7,835 bases of DNA, from contig JABXGY010000034.1 in the NCBI GenBank assembly GCA_016550395.1, positions 1 through 7,835 on the forward strand, read 5' to 3'. Each line of letters opens with the position of its first letter. The first letter of the stretch is position 1. The stretch comes from an archaeon (lineage in GTDB: Archaea > Asgardarchaeota > Hermodarchaeia > Hermodarchaeales > Hermodarchaeaceae). Of this stretch, positions 1 through 6,191 are shown one piece after another. A program made the translations under genes and the position numbers. Below the pieces are notes generated by a model that was not told the DNA's origin, made no database searches, and saw only the letters and a program-made list of their open reading frames with translations.

Positions 1-6
1 ATTAGT

Positions 7-1299
7 TTAGCGGACTAGATATTGTCGGAACTTACTACCCGCATACTGCCCTCTTCGCCCCAAATCATTATTGATTTTAATGAGCCGATTGTATTTTGCA
101 GTTCGTTCACCTCGTGCTGGGGCTCCAGTCTTAATCTGACCACACGATAGAGCTACCGATAAGTCTGCAATAAAGGTATTTTCCGTTTCGCCACTTCGGT
201 GACTAACGACCACGGTGTAGTCATTTGCTCCAGCAAGTTGGGCAGCCTCAATTGCTTCGGTGAGCGTTCCAATCTGATTAACTTTCAATAGGAGCGCGTT
301 TGCTGCACCCATATCGATGCCCTTTTGCAACCTTTCGGTATTAGAAACAAAAAGATCATCACCAACAACCTGTACGGATTTACCAATTGCTTGAGTTAGT
401 TCGACAAAATCTTCAAACGCGTTTTCTTCAAAGGGATCTTCAATGGAGAGGAGAGGGTATTCTGTACATAATTTATGATAATATTCGTGGAGATCTGCTG
501 ATGAAAGTTCATGACCGTCAATGGAGTATTCACCCTGAGAATGAAATTCATTAGCTGCAGCATCCAATGCAAGTCCAATTTCCTTTCCGGGTTTGTAGCC
601 ATCCTCTTCGATGGCGGCTATGATGGCGTCTAATGCTTCTCGTGTTTCAAGCATCGGAGGAGCAAATCCCCCTTCATCGCCAATATTTTGCCCAACAACT
701 CCGTATTTTTTTAACAACACTTCACCAAGAGAATGATACACGTCAACGCCTGCTCGCAGGGCTCTTGAGAATTCTTTGAAACCAATGGGCATGATAAGAA
801 ATTCTTGAATGGCGAGTTGATTTCCTGCATGCGCTCCACCATTGATAATGTTCATCATTGGTACTGGTAAGATGTAACTGTCTTGATTTCTGAGATATTC
901 GAACAAATGCAGAATAGCCGTATCCGAGGCGGCTTTAGCAACAGCAAGGGATACTCCTAGAAGAGCGTTTGCACCTAACCGTTTCTTATTGGGCGTTCCA
1001 TCAAGTTTGCGTAATTTCTCATCAATAGCCTCTTGTTGCCGCGAATCCATCCCAATTAAAGATGGCGCTAAAATTGATAGAATGTTTTCTACAGCCTTTT
1101 TTACTCCCTTACCATGATATCGTTTAGGATCTCCATCACGTAATTCCACCGCTTCGAAACGACCCGTTGAAACTCCGGAAGGGACCATTGCCCTGCCATA
1201 GCCCTTATTGGTGAGTACTTCAGCCTGTACCGTAGGATTTCCCCGGCTATCTAAAATTTCCATAGCACGAATTTCCCTGATTTCATAAGGATTTGCCAT
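7..1299 (-). CDS. eno: Enolase (phosphopyruvate hydratase)
   Basis: Enolase converts 2-phosphoglycerate to phosphoenolpyruvate in the cytoplasm, in glycolysis and gluconeogenesis. The 430 residues are full length for the family. The N-terminal capping domain starts with the LDSRGNPTV motif (16-24) and carries the mobile loop SGVSTG (41-46). The C-terminal barrel has the catalytic acid E209 in GDEGGF, magnesium ligands D246 (LALDAAA), E287 (SIEDP) and D314 (VGDDL), the catalytic base K339 in LLKVNQIGT, and the signature SHRSGETENTFIADL at 366-380. All expected active-site residues are visible, so the enzyme should be active. The ATG is preceded by an SD-like GAAGGTG about 8 nt upstream. It is divergent from the methylase gene across a 101-nt gap. 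Only six bases follow the stop codon in this window, so its terminator is not seen. Confidence 0.98.
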   Translation of the reverse strand: MANPYEIREIRAMEILDSRGNPTVQAEVLTNKGYGRAMVPSGVSTGRFEAVELRDGDPKRYHGKGVKKAVENILSILAPSLIGMDSRQQEAIDEKLRKLDGTPNKKRLGANALLGVSLAVAKAASDTAILHLFEYLRNQDSYILPVPMMNIINGGAHAGNQLAIQEFLIMPIGFKEFSRALRAGVDVYHSLGEVLLKKYGVVGQNIGDEGGFAPPMLETREALDAIIAAIEEDGYKPGKEIGLALDAAANEFHSQGEYSIDGHELSSADLHEYYHKLCTEYPLLSIEDPFEENAFEDFVELTQAIGKSVQVVGDDLFVSNTERLQKGIDMGAANALLLKVNQIGTLTEAIEAAQLAGANDYTVVVSHRSGETENTFIADLSVALSCGQIKTGAPARGERTAKYNRLIKINNDLGRRGQYAGSKFRQYLVR

Positions 1300-1351
1300 C
1301 GTTTTGACACCTTCATTTACCCTTAAAATAAGAGCAACGACTCAGTTAAGG

Positions 1352-1361
1352 GATAAAAATA
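1352..1361. promoter_or_regulatory. Possible shared TATA-like element between divergent genes
   Basis: The gap between enolase and the methylase gene is AT-rich. GATAAAAATA sits about 40 nt upstream of the methylase ATG, and its complement TATTTTTATC lies about 50 nt upstream of the enolase ATG. Archaeal TATA boxes lie roughly 25 nt before the transcription start, so either gene could use this box with a short leader. A second candidate for enolase is CTTATTTTAAG at 1322-1332, closer to its start. A run of nine A lies at 1373-1381, just before the methylase SD-like GAGGA (1384-1388). This is inference from composition and spacing only. Confidence 0.35.
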
Positions 1362-1400
1362 CTAGGATTCATAAAAAAAAATAGAGGACAGGCAGTAGAT

Positions 1401-2036
1401 ATGGCTGTACGGCTGCCCCGGAAACAATTGGAAATCATACTCAGCCAGCTAAAGGGTTTCCCAGATCCTGATGCCAGCAAAGAACAGTATGAAATTTCAG
1501 ATGCAGTTGCAGCGACTATGCTCTTCTCCGCTGCAAGCGCTGGCGATATTGAAAATCGTCGGGTCTATGATTTAGGTTGCGGCCCTGGACGTTTAGCAAT
1601 CGGCGCAGCTCTACTCGGAGCAGAGCATGTTGTTGGTGTCGATATTGATTCGAAAGTATTAAATGTCGCAGAACAAAACGCTGTTCAACTTGGTGTGCGA
1701 GAACGCATTGAGTTCGTCTTACAAGATATTGAGACAATAACGGCACGAGCAGATACAGTGTTAATGAATGCCCCATTTGGAGTGCAACGAGACCATGCAG
1801 ACAGACCCTTTCTCCGAAAAGCATTGGAAATAGGAAAAGTAGTGTACTCCTTACATAAAGCGTCTGAAGGTGGGCGAAAATTCATTGCCCGTTACGTCTC
1901 AGAGTTTGGAGGGCGAATCTCATTTATCCAGGAGATGATGATGGTGCTTCCTGCCACCATGCACTTTCATGAAAAAAAGAGGCATAAGATTAAGGTTGAT
2001 TTCTATCGTATAGAAAAACAGGAGGAAGCTATATGA
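1401..2036 (+). CDS. METTL5-like rRNA adenine-N6 methyltransferase homologue
   Basis: This is a class I SAM-dependent methyltransferase of the COG2263/METTL5 type. Human METTL5, with TRMT112, makes m6A in 18S rRNA; a matching rRNA target here is inferred from homology. The 211 residues follow METTL5 from end to end as I remember it: an N-terminal QLKGFPDPDASKEQY segment (16-30), SAM motif I DLGCGPGRLAIG (57-68), the acidic strand end GVDID (79-83), motif IV LMNAPFG (121-127), VYSLHK (148-153), and a C-terminal LPATMHFHEKKRHKIKVD (183-200). Motif IV is normally NPPF and here has Ala for the first Pro (see findings). It is the first gene of the plus-strand cluster, and its stop overlaps the csl4 start in ATGA. 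An SD-like GAGGA lies 12 nt before the ATG. N6-adenine activity is likely but not certain. Confidence 0.9.
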   Translation: MAVRLPRKQLEIILSQLKGFPDPDASKEQYEISDAVAATMLFSAASAGDIENRRVYDLGCGPGRLAIGAALLGAEHVVGVDIDSKVLNVAEQNAVQLGVRERIEFVLQDIETITARADTVLMNAPFGVQRDHADRPFLRKALEIGKVVYSLHKASEGGRKFIARYVSEFGGRISFIQEMMMVLPATMHFHEKKRHKIKVDFYRIEKQEEAI

Positions 2037-2653
2037 CAAGCCAACGGATTAAAGAAGGAGACTCAGTTCTACCCGGTGAAAGGTTAGGCGTGATTGAAGA
2101 ATATCTTCCAGGTGAAGGAACGTTTCAAGACGAGGACGACGTAATCTATGCGAACATTACAGGTATTGTTCATATTGACATGAAAGAACGAAAAATCAGT
2201 GTAGAAGCAACTACACGAACACCCGTATATCCCAAGCGAAATGATGTTATTTTTGGTGAAATCCAACACGTGACGAAAAAGTCAGCAATAGTGAATATAT
2301 TTCAAATTGAAGACACCCCGTGTCCGGTCACATTTTCTGGTTATCTATTCATTAAGAATTCAGCGGGTGGGTATGTAGAACAAATGCGAGACCTCTTCGC
2401 TCCAGGTGATCTGATAATTGCTCGTGTACAACAGCAAGCTGATGGATTAGCTCGACTTTCAACAGTAGGAACCCGTTTTGGTGTTATTAAAGCCTCCTGT
2501 AGTCGCTGCGGAGAACCACTCCATTTACAGGGAAGACGGTTAGAATGCACTGAATGTGGCAACTATGAACAAAGAAAACTTGCAAAGAATTATGGCAAAA
2601 TGTCTAAAGCCGCACCAGATGAGGAAGAGCCACCAATAGAGGAGGGCATCTAA
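2033..2653 (+). CDS. csl4: Exosome complex RNA-binding subunit Csl4
   Basis: Csl4 forms part of the RNA-binding cap on the archaeal exosome, the phosphorolytic 3'-5' RNA-degrading and tailing complex built on the Rrp41/Rrp42 ring. It also links the ring to accessory factors. The 206 residues show the three family parts in order: an N-terminal domain with GDSVLPGERLGVIEEYLPGEGT (9-30, read in two pieces), an S1 RNA-binding domain (about 66-146), and a C-terminal zinc ribbon with C156/C159 and C172/C175. An acidic tail (DEEEPPIEEGI, 196-206) follows and may be disordered. The ATG overlaps the upstream stop by 4 nt and has a strong AGGAGG 7 nt upstream (2020-2025), which fixes the start and suggests coupled translation with the methylase. 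Csl4 near RNA polymerase genes fits known archaeal gene neighbourhoods. Confidence 0.95.
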   Translation: MTSQRIKEGDSVLPGERLGVIEEYLPGEGTFQDEDDVIYANITGIVHIDMKERKISVEATTRTPVYPKRNDVIFGEIQHVTKKSAIVNIFQIEDTPCPVTFSGYLFIKNSAGGYVEQMRDLFAPGDLIIARVQQQADGLARLSTVGTRFGVIKASCSRCGEPLHLQGRRLECTECGNYEQRKLAKNYGKMSKAAPDEEEPPIEEGI

Positions 2654-2656
2654 GGA

Positions 2657-2881
2657 GTGGCTCGTTGGACCAAAAAAAGCCTTACATTCCCTATAATAGG
2701 TGCAACTGATCAAGTAACTTTTATTGACCAATTAAAGCGAAAACTAAAACTTGACTTTCATGTCAAGGCAGACCAACGAGGAATCACAGTTACACTTCGT
2801 GGAGGTCCTGAACAGGTTCGACAAGCAGCTAATCGTGCCCAAACCCTTTTCCGAAGCTACAAACACGCAGCACCTCCCTAA
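2657..2881 (+). CDS. Unrecognised small protein between csl4 and rpo11
   Basis: I do not recognise this 74-residue protein. It begins with GTG 3 nt after the csl4 stop and has GGAGGG 10 nt upstream (2641-2646) inside the csl4 3' end, so it is very likely translated with csl4. It is basic, has no Cys, no signal peptide and no membrane segment. By eye the pattern is strand (8-14), helix (18-31), strand (33-38), strand (42-48), helix (50-67). The last part, ITVTLRGGPEQVRQAANRA (43-61), resembles the strand-turn-helix end of KH-like nucleic-acid-binding folds, but there is no GxxG loop. A Pcc1-like small alpha/beta fold is another untested option. Its position between exosome and polymerase genes suggests a role in RNA metabolism. 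Function is unknown. Confidence 0.75.
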   Translation: MARWTKKSLTFPIIGATDQVTFIDQLKRKLKLDFHVKADQRGITVTLRGGPEQVRQAANRAQTLFRSYKHAAPP

Positions 2882-2903
2882 CCCTTTTTCTGTCAAAGCA
2901 ACA

Positions 2904-2911
2904 CTTTAAAA
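2904..2911 (+). promoter_or_regulatory. Possible internal TATA box upstream of rpo11
   Basis: The 81-nt gap before rpo11 is the longest in the plus-strand cluster. CTTTAAAA at 2904-2911 fits the archaeal TATA consensus loosely and lies about 52 nt before the rpo11 ATG, giving a predicted leader of about 25-30 nt. A short T run at 2885-2889 (five T), just after the preceding stop codon, could weakly end upstream transcription. Both assignments are tentative; simple read-through from csl4 is equally possible. Confidence 0.3.
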
Positions 2912-2962
2912 GCGGAGTTGTGTACGGTCTGCCTGCGCTATGGAAAAATGTAATCGGACTCG

Positions 2963-3253
2963 ATGACTATGAACATCAATATAATCAAGAACACATCCCG
3001 AGAATTAGAATTAGAAATAGAAGGTGAAGGACACACTCTTTGTAATCCTCTCCGTGAAATCCTTTTTGAAGACACACATCTTACATTCGCGGGTTACTCC
3101 GTCCCTCATCCATTAACCCGGAGTGCACGATTCATAGTCCGAACCGATGGCAAAGTAAAAGCCATCAACAGTTTCAAAAAAGCTGCACAGAAGTTAATTG
3201 AAAGAACTGAAGAACTGCGATTAGAATTTCAAAAAGCGCTTAAAGCCGCGTGA
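2963..3253 (+). CDS. rpo11: DNA-directed RNA polymerase subunit Rpo11 (RpoL)
   Basis: Rpo11 (RpoL, counterpart of eukaryotic Rpb11) pairs with Rpo3 to form the alpha-like platform on which archaeal RNA polymerase assembles. The 96 residues carry the family signature GEGHTLCNPLREILFED (21-37), followed by FAGYSVPHPL (42-51), then a long C-terminal amphipathic helix (about 68-94). Length is typical for the family. The first ATG (2963) is used here. A second ATG at 2969 (MNINIIKN...) is equally compatible with homologues, and neither has a clear SD site. A nine-codon frame upstream (2940-2966) ends in an ATGA that overlaps the first ATG. The stop overlaps the RNase III-like gene's GTG by 4 nt, so these two genes should be translationally linked. 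Confidence 0.95.
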   Translation: MTMNINIIKNTSRELELEIEGEGHTLCNPLREILFEDTHLTFAGYSVPHPLTRSARFIVRTDGKVKAINSFKKAAQKLIERTEELRLEFQKALKAA

Positions 3254-3717
3254 ATGGTGTGTCGGAAATTGAGAAATTACACACCCTTCTCGATAAGGAA
3301 GGAATTCGTTCAATTAAGACTGCAATGCGACACAAAGAGTTGGCAAAGCTCGGAGATCCATTAACCAATTTGCTCTTCTCTCTTGCCTACTCCCTTCATT
3401 TAAATCGGTTTATTGGCGAGAAAATCTCAGGCAAAATTCTTGCAGCCGCACTTCGATATGCTAATTTACGACAATTAGCGCCGTCACGTCTTGATGCGCA
3501 TGGGTTAGGTGATTGTGTTGAAGCCATGATCGCCTACGCCTGGCTTCAGGGATTCTTCACCATCTCTGATGCAGCTGCCTTATTACAAGAACAAATTTTG
3601 CAATTAGATCCAGGAACCAAACAAACAAAGGCAGAACGCCTTGAAAACATAGCAAAAGCTTTCGCCATATTCTTACTTTCTATTTGGGAAAAAGAACAAG
3701 AGCAAAACAGCGTGTAA
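3250..3717 (+). CDS. RNase III-like family protein
   Basis: The 155-residue all-helical protein resembles a lone RNase III endonuclease domain with no double-stranded-RNA-binding domain. Two signature regions are visible: KLGDPLTNLLFSLAYSL (33-49), matching the RNase III LGDA helix with D36, and GLGDCVEAMIAYAWLQG (85-101), matching the second metal site with D88 and E91. In an ungapped match to E. coli RNase III, D36, D88 and E91 correspond to D45, D114 and E117, but the E41 position is A32. E30 is close by and may or may not substitute. From memory, small archaeal proteins of this kind are labelled ribonuclease III family; their substrates are unknown to me. The GTG start overlaps the rpo11 stop (GTGA), indicating coupled translation; another GTG lies at 3259. 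Cleavage activity is unproven. Confidence 0.75.
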   Translation: MNGVSEIEKLHTLLDKEGIRSIKTAMRHKELAKLGDPLTNLLFSLAYSLHLNRFIGEKISGKILAAALRYANLRQLAPSRLDAHGLGDCVEAMIAYAWLQGFFTISDAAALLQEQILQLDPGTKQTKAERLENIAKAFAIFLLSIWEKEQEQNSV

Positions 3718-3782
3718 AGCCAATACATTCTTATGCGTCACATCGTATGCTTTCAAACCCTTAGATATCGGAGAATTGCTCA

Positions 3783-4127
3783 ATGGAATTCTGTCCTAAA
3801 TGTTCAAGCATGCTAACCCCTCAAAAAGAGGGAAACAAAAAAATCCTAGCCTGTCAGAATTGTGGTTACACGAAAAAGTTGTCTAAGGGCTCCAAGAACA
3901 CCTACCGCATTGTAAACGAGATTGCCCATGTTCCCGAAAAAGAAGAAATTGTGGTTATTGACGAGAAGCTTGCTAAGCAACGCACCATGCCTACAACCCG
4001 CCAAATCTGCCCCAAATGCGGAAACAAGGAAGCCTATTATTGGCAGGTCCAAACACGTTCAGGTGATGAAGCCATGACGACATTTTATCGCTGCGTCAAA
4101 TGTGGTCAAACTTGGCGTGAGTATTGA
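3783..4127 (+). CDS. tfs: Transcription factor S (TFIIS-like RNA polymerase cleavage factor)
   Basis: TFS enters the RNA polymerase secondary channel and stimulates cleavage of backtracked RNA so that stalled complexes can resume. The 114 residues match the family's usual length. The N-terminal zinc ribbon has C4/C7 and C24/C27, as in the Rpb9-type ribbon. After a linker (about 30-70) comes a TFIIS-type C-terminal ribbon with C76/C79 and C104/C107. The catalytic acidic pair D95-E96 is intact in TRSGDEAMTTFYRC (91-104), so this copy should be cleavage-competent and not an inhibitory paralogue. An SD-like GGAGA (3770-3774) is 8 nt before the ATG. It closes the plus-strand cluster, 65 nt after the RNase III-like gene and a few genes after rpo11, consistent with its partnership with RNA polymerase. 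Confidence 0.95.
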   Translation: MEFCPKCSSMLTPQKEGNKKILACQNCGYTKKLSKGSKNTYRIVNEIAHVPEKEEIVVIDEKLAKQRTMPTTRQICPKCGNKEAYYWQVQTRSGDEAMTTFYRCVKCGQTWREY

Positions 4128-4147
4128 TACATTTTACATTGTATGCT

Positions 4148-5368
4148 TCAGCCCCACAAAATATGTGGGAAAAACCGGATTTTTTTCAGTAACAGTTTCA
4201 AAGCACTGCCGATTAATGCAGGAGAAGTAAGAGCAGCTGTGATAAGTCGACCTTGATAATCAATATCGCCTGAGCGTTCAATAATTTCGCGAGCCTTACC
4301 GGTTTGCAAATTCATGAATAAGTGATCCAGTTCATTATTGCTAAGTGTATTAACTAACCGCCTAAGGATTGCCATCAATCTAAGTTGTCTTCCCCAGCCC
4401 CGCTTCCATAATCCCTCGTACCGAATCAACTCCCTGTGATCATAGAAGTCATCCCTCAATGCTCGACTAATACATAAGGCTGCTAAAATAGCACAACTGC
4501 CTCCTGATACAACTCCTCCCCCAGTTGTCGCCTTGGTTTGTCCAGCCGCATCTCCCAGATTTATAAACCGCTCATTTATAGTACGCGATGAAGGCCCTCC
4601 GGTATAAACAATACCTCCAAAACGTTCCTTAATTTTCGCTCCTGTTAGCAAAGAACACTGCCTGAGGAATTTATCTAAAGCCTTTCGTGCTTGTTTATGA
4701 GCTGTAGCTAGCCCCACTCGAGCCCGATTATTATCAAGCGGTATAATCCATGAAAAGAAGTCTTTGGCTATTTGGGTGTTAAAAAACAGATGAACCGTAT
4801 CTAGTGGCAATGAAACATTAACAACCTCATATTGTAATGCCGGCAGCATATAGTGTTTTTTGGGTCGTGGAAGTCCTTGATCATGTGCTAATTTTGCACG
4901 AATACCTTCAGCATTTACAACAAATCGTGTCAAAAGCTCGCGTTTAACACCTTGTTCACGAAGATTCACACGCACTCCTTTTTGAGTCCGTTGACATTTG
5001 GTAACTCGTGTTTCTAGCTGTAAGGTAGCCCCAGCATTTACTGCTTCGTCAGCAATTTGTTGGTCTAATCGATCTCGATTTAGCACAAATGCGTGAGGTT
5101 CTCCTTTATCAAAGACCAATTGAGTGCCTGAAGGTGAATAGAAAATCGACCGACGAACGTGTTGAAGGATGACATTGGACTGGGGAAAGAGCCCATTATC
5201 CTTCAATCCCTCTATGCCAATTAACCCAGCACAATGAACTGGACGTCCCACCTCGGGGTGCTCCTCTAAGAGGAGGACCGAATAGCCTTTGCGAGCGAGT
5301 TGCCGAGCTGCTAAACCACCGACTGGTCCCGCACCAACGACAACAACATCTGCATCCACAATAATCAC
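4148..5368 (-). CDS. Geranylgeranyl reductase family FAD-dependent oxidoreductase
   Basis: Family members reduce isoprenoid double bonds. In archaea several act on geranylgeranyl chains of membrane ether lipids, which is the best guess for the role here; the exact substrate cannot be read from sequence. The 406 residues match family length. Visible features are the FAD-binding GAGPVGG (12-18) and acidic strand end LLLEE (32-36), a CAG motif (46-48), FFSWIIPLDNN (204-214), which fits the substrate-site region usually written YxWxFP, and the second FAD motif GDAAGQTKATTGGG (272-285). The last is usually KPTTGGG, with Pro where Ala280 stands. The GTG start lies 9 nt after the HAD gene stop, so the two are probably co-transcribed. 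A second in-frame GTG four codons downstream is an alternative. It is convergent with tfs, with 20 nt between the stops. Confidence 0.88.
   Translation of the reverse strand: MIIVDADVVVVGAGPVGGLAARQLARKGYSVLLLEEHPEVGRPVHCAGLIGIEGLKDNGLFPQSNVILQHVRRSIFYSPSGTQLVFDKGEPHAFVLNRDRLDQQIADEAVNAGATLQLETRVTKCQRTQKGVRVNLREQGVKRELLTRFVVNAEGIRAKLAHDQGLPRPKKHYMLPALQYEVVNVSLPLDTVHLFFNTQIAKDFFSWIIPLDNNRARVGLATAHKQARKALDKFLRQCSLLTGAKIKERFGGIVYTGGPSSRTINERFINLGDAAGQTKATTGGGVVSGGSCAILAALCISRALRDDFYDHRELIRYEGLWKRGWGRQLRLMAILRRLVNTLSNNELDHLFMNLQTGKAREIIERSGDIDYQGRLITAALTSPALIGSALKLLLKKIRFFPHILWG
4153..4186 (+). terminator. Possible terminator for the plus-strand cluster
   Basis: A 6-bp stem, CCCACA (4153-4158) pairing with TGTGGG (4164-4169) around a 5-nt loop, is followed ten bases later by seven T (4180-4186). 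It starts 25 nt after the tfs stop. Archaeal termination mainly depends on T runs, so the T tract is the more convincing part. The element lies inside the 3' end of the convergent reductase gene, where the T run encodes its Lys-Lys-Ile stretch, so the run may simply reflect coding. Confidence 0.35.
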
Positions 5369-5377
5369 TAGCCCATT

Positions 5378-6088
5378 TCATTTCAGATAGTGAAGGATAT
5401 CCGACAGTGTTTTGATTTTAATAACATTTTCAGTAGAAAACAATTCCATTGGATCGAATAGAACAGGAATAAATCCTGCATTCCGTGCACCCCATACATC
5501 CTCGATTGGGCTATCGCCTATATGCATTACTTGAGCAGGATTTTTTATTCCTATTTCACGAAGCGCGATGTCGAAGATCTCTTTCTGGGGTTTCTGAACA
5601 CCTACTTCCACTGAAAGAATAATGATATCAAAATAATGCAAAATTCCGTTTTCTTTTAATGTGGGACGCCGAGAGAGAGCCAAACGATGATCAGTATTTG
5701 ATAAGAGTCCAATTCGAATACCAATTTCTTTGATATTCCGTAGTGTTTCTAACGTATCAGGATAAATTGTATGCTGTTTCCCTTGCTCTCTTGCTTTGAA
5801 TTCAGCAACAATTGTCTCTTTTGTACCTTCAGTTTCGATGCCCAACGCTTTCAATACATGAGAATTCAGTATATGAAGTTCATCGCTAGATAATTCTGAG
5901 AAGGGCTTGCCTAACTTTTCATATGCCTCGATTTGTTTTCTTATCCCGCGCCTGATTCGGGGATCACTAGGCGAAATATCAAATCCTAATCTTTTAGCAA
6001 TATTTGCCCAAATTACCACATTTGACGGATAATAATCGAATAGCGTTCCCCCAAAGTCGAAGAAGATTCCTCGGATTTTCTCTGACAT
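5378..6088 (-). CDS. HAD-family hydrolase
   Basis: This is a 236-residue haloacid dehalogenase superfamily hydrolase of subfamily I type, with a helical cap between motifs I and II (about 20-105). The motifs are visible in order: motif I FFDFGGTLFD (9-18) with nucleophile D11, motif II LLSNTD (128-133) with S130, motif III Lys166 in VGVQKPQKEIF, and motif IV IGDSPIEDVWGARNAG (190-205) with D192 and D197. The second Asp of the usual DxDGT motif is Gly13, so the general acid/base of classic HAD phosphatases is absent from that position. Substrate is unknown; phosphatase or dehalogenase-like chemistry are both possible. It is the first gene of a minus-strand pair with the reductase. The SD site is weak (AGAAAGAAG just before the ATG). 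Confidence 0.88.
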   Translation of the reverse strand: MSEKIRGIFFDFGGTLFDYYPSNVVIWANIAKRLGFDISPSDPRIRRGIRKQIEAYEKLGKPFSELSSDELHILNSHVLKALGIETEGTKETIVAEFKAREQGKQHTIYPDTLETLRNIKEIGIRIGLLSNTDHRLALSRRPTLKENGILHYFDIIILSVEVGVQKPQKEIFDIALREIGIKNPAQVMHIGDSPIEDVWGARNAGFIPVLFDPMELFSTENVIKIKTLSDILHYLK

Positions 6089-6191
6089 CTTCTTTCTCAG
6101 TTCCTGATTTCTGTTTATGTCAATGAAAATGCAGATATGCCATAACGGGACAACTAACTACTTAAGGGATTTTACAGAGGGTTTCAATGTG

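Noticed and set aside
396..602. Open frame of 68 codons, as read on the minus strand
   Set aside because: It lies wholly within the enolase gene in another frame, and enolase is complete with all catalytic residues; the product has no recognisable features.
1516..1885. Two antisense open frames opposite the methylase gene
   Set aside because: They sit opposite conserved SAM-binding and catalytic motifs; the compositions (Arg/Gln/Leu-rich) are typical of antisense reading.
2084..2731. Three antisense open frames opposite csl4 and the start of the 74-residue gene
   Set aside because: They are fully explained as shadows of csl4 and its neighbour; there is no SD site or recognisable domain.
2882..2962. 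Possible tRNA or other structured RNA in the gap before rpo11
   Set aside because: No acceptor or T-loop pattern and no strong stem was seen; the gap is better read as leader and promoter.
3846..4052. Antisense open frame opposite tfs
   Set aside because: It is a shadow of a clear zinc-ribbon protein; the hydrophobic runs come from reverse reading of Lys-rich codons.
4127..4144. Inverted repeat ATACA / TGTAT after tfs
   Set aside because: Only 5 AT-rich base pairs with an 8-nt loop and no following T run; not convincing as an operator or terminator.
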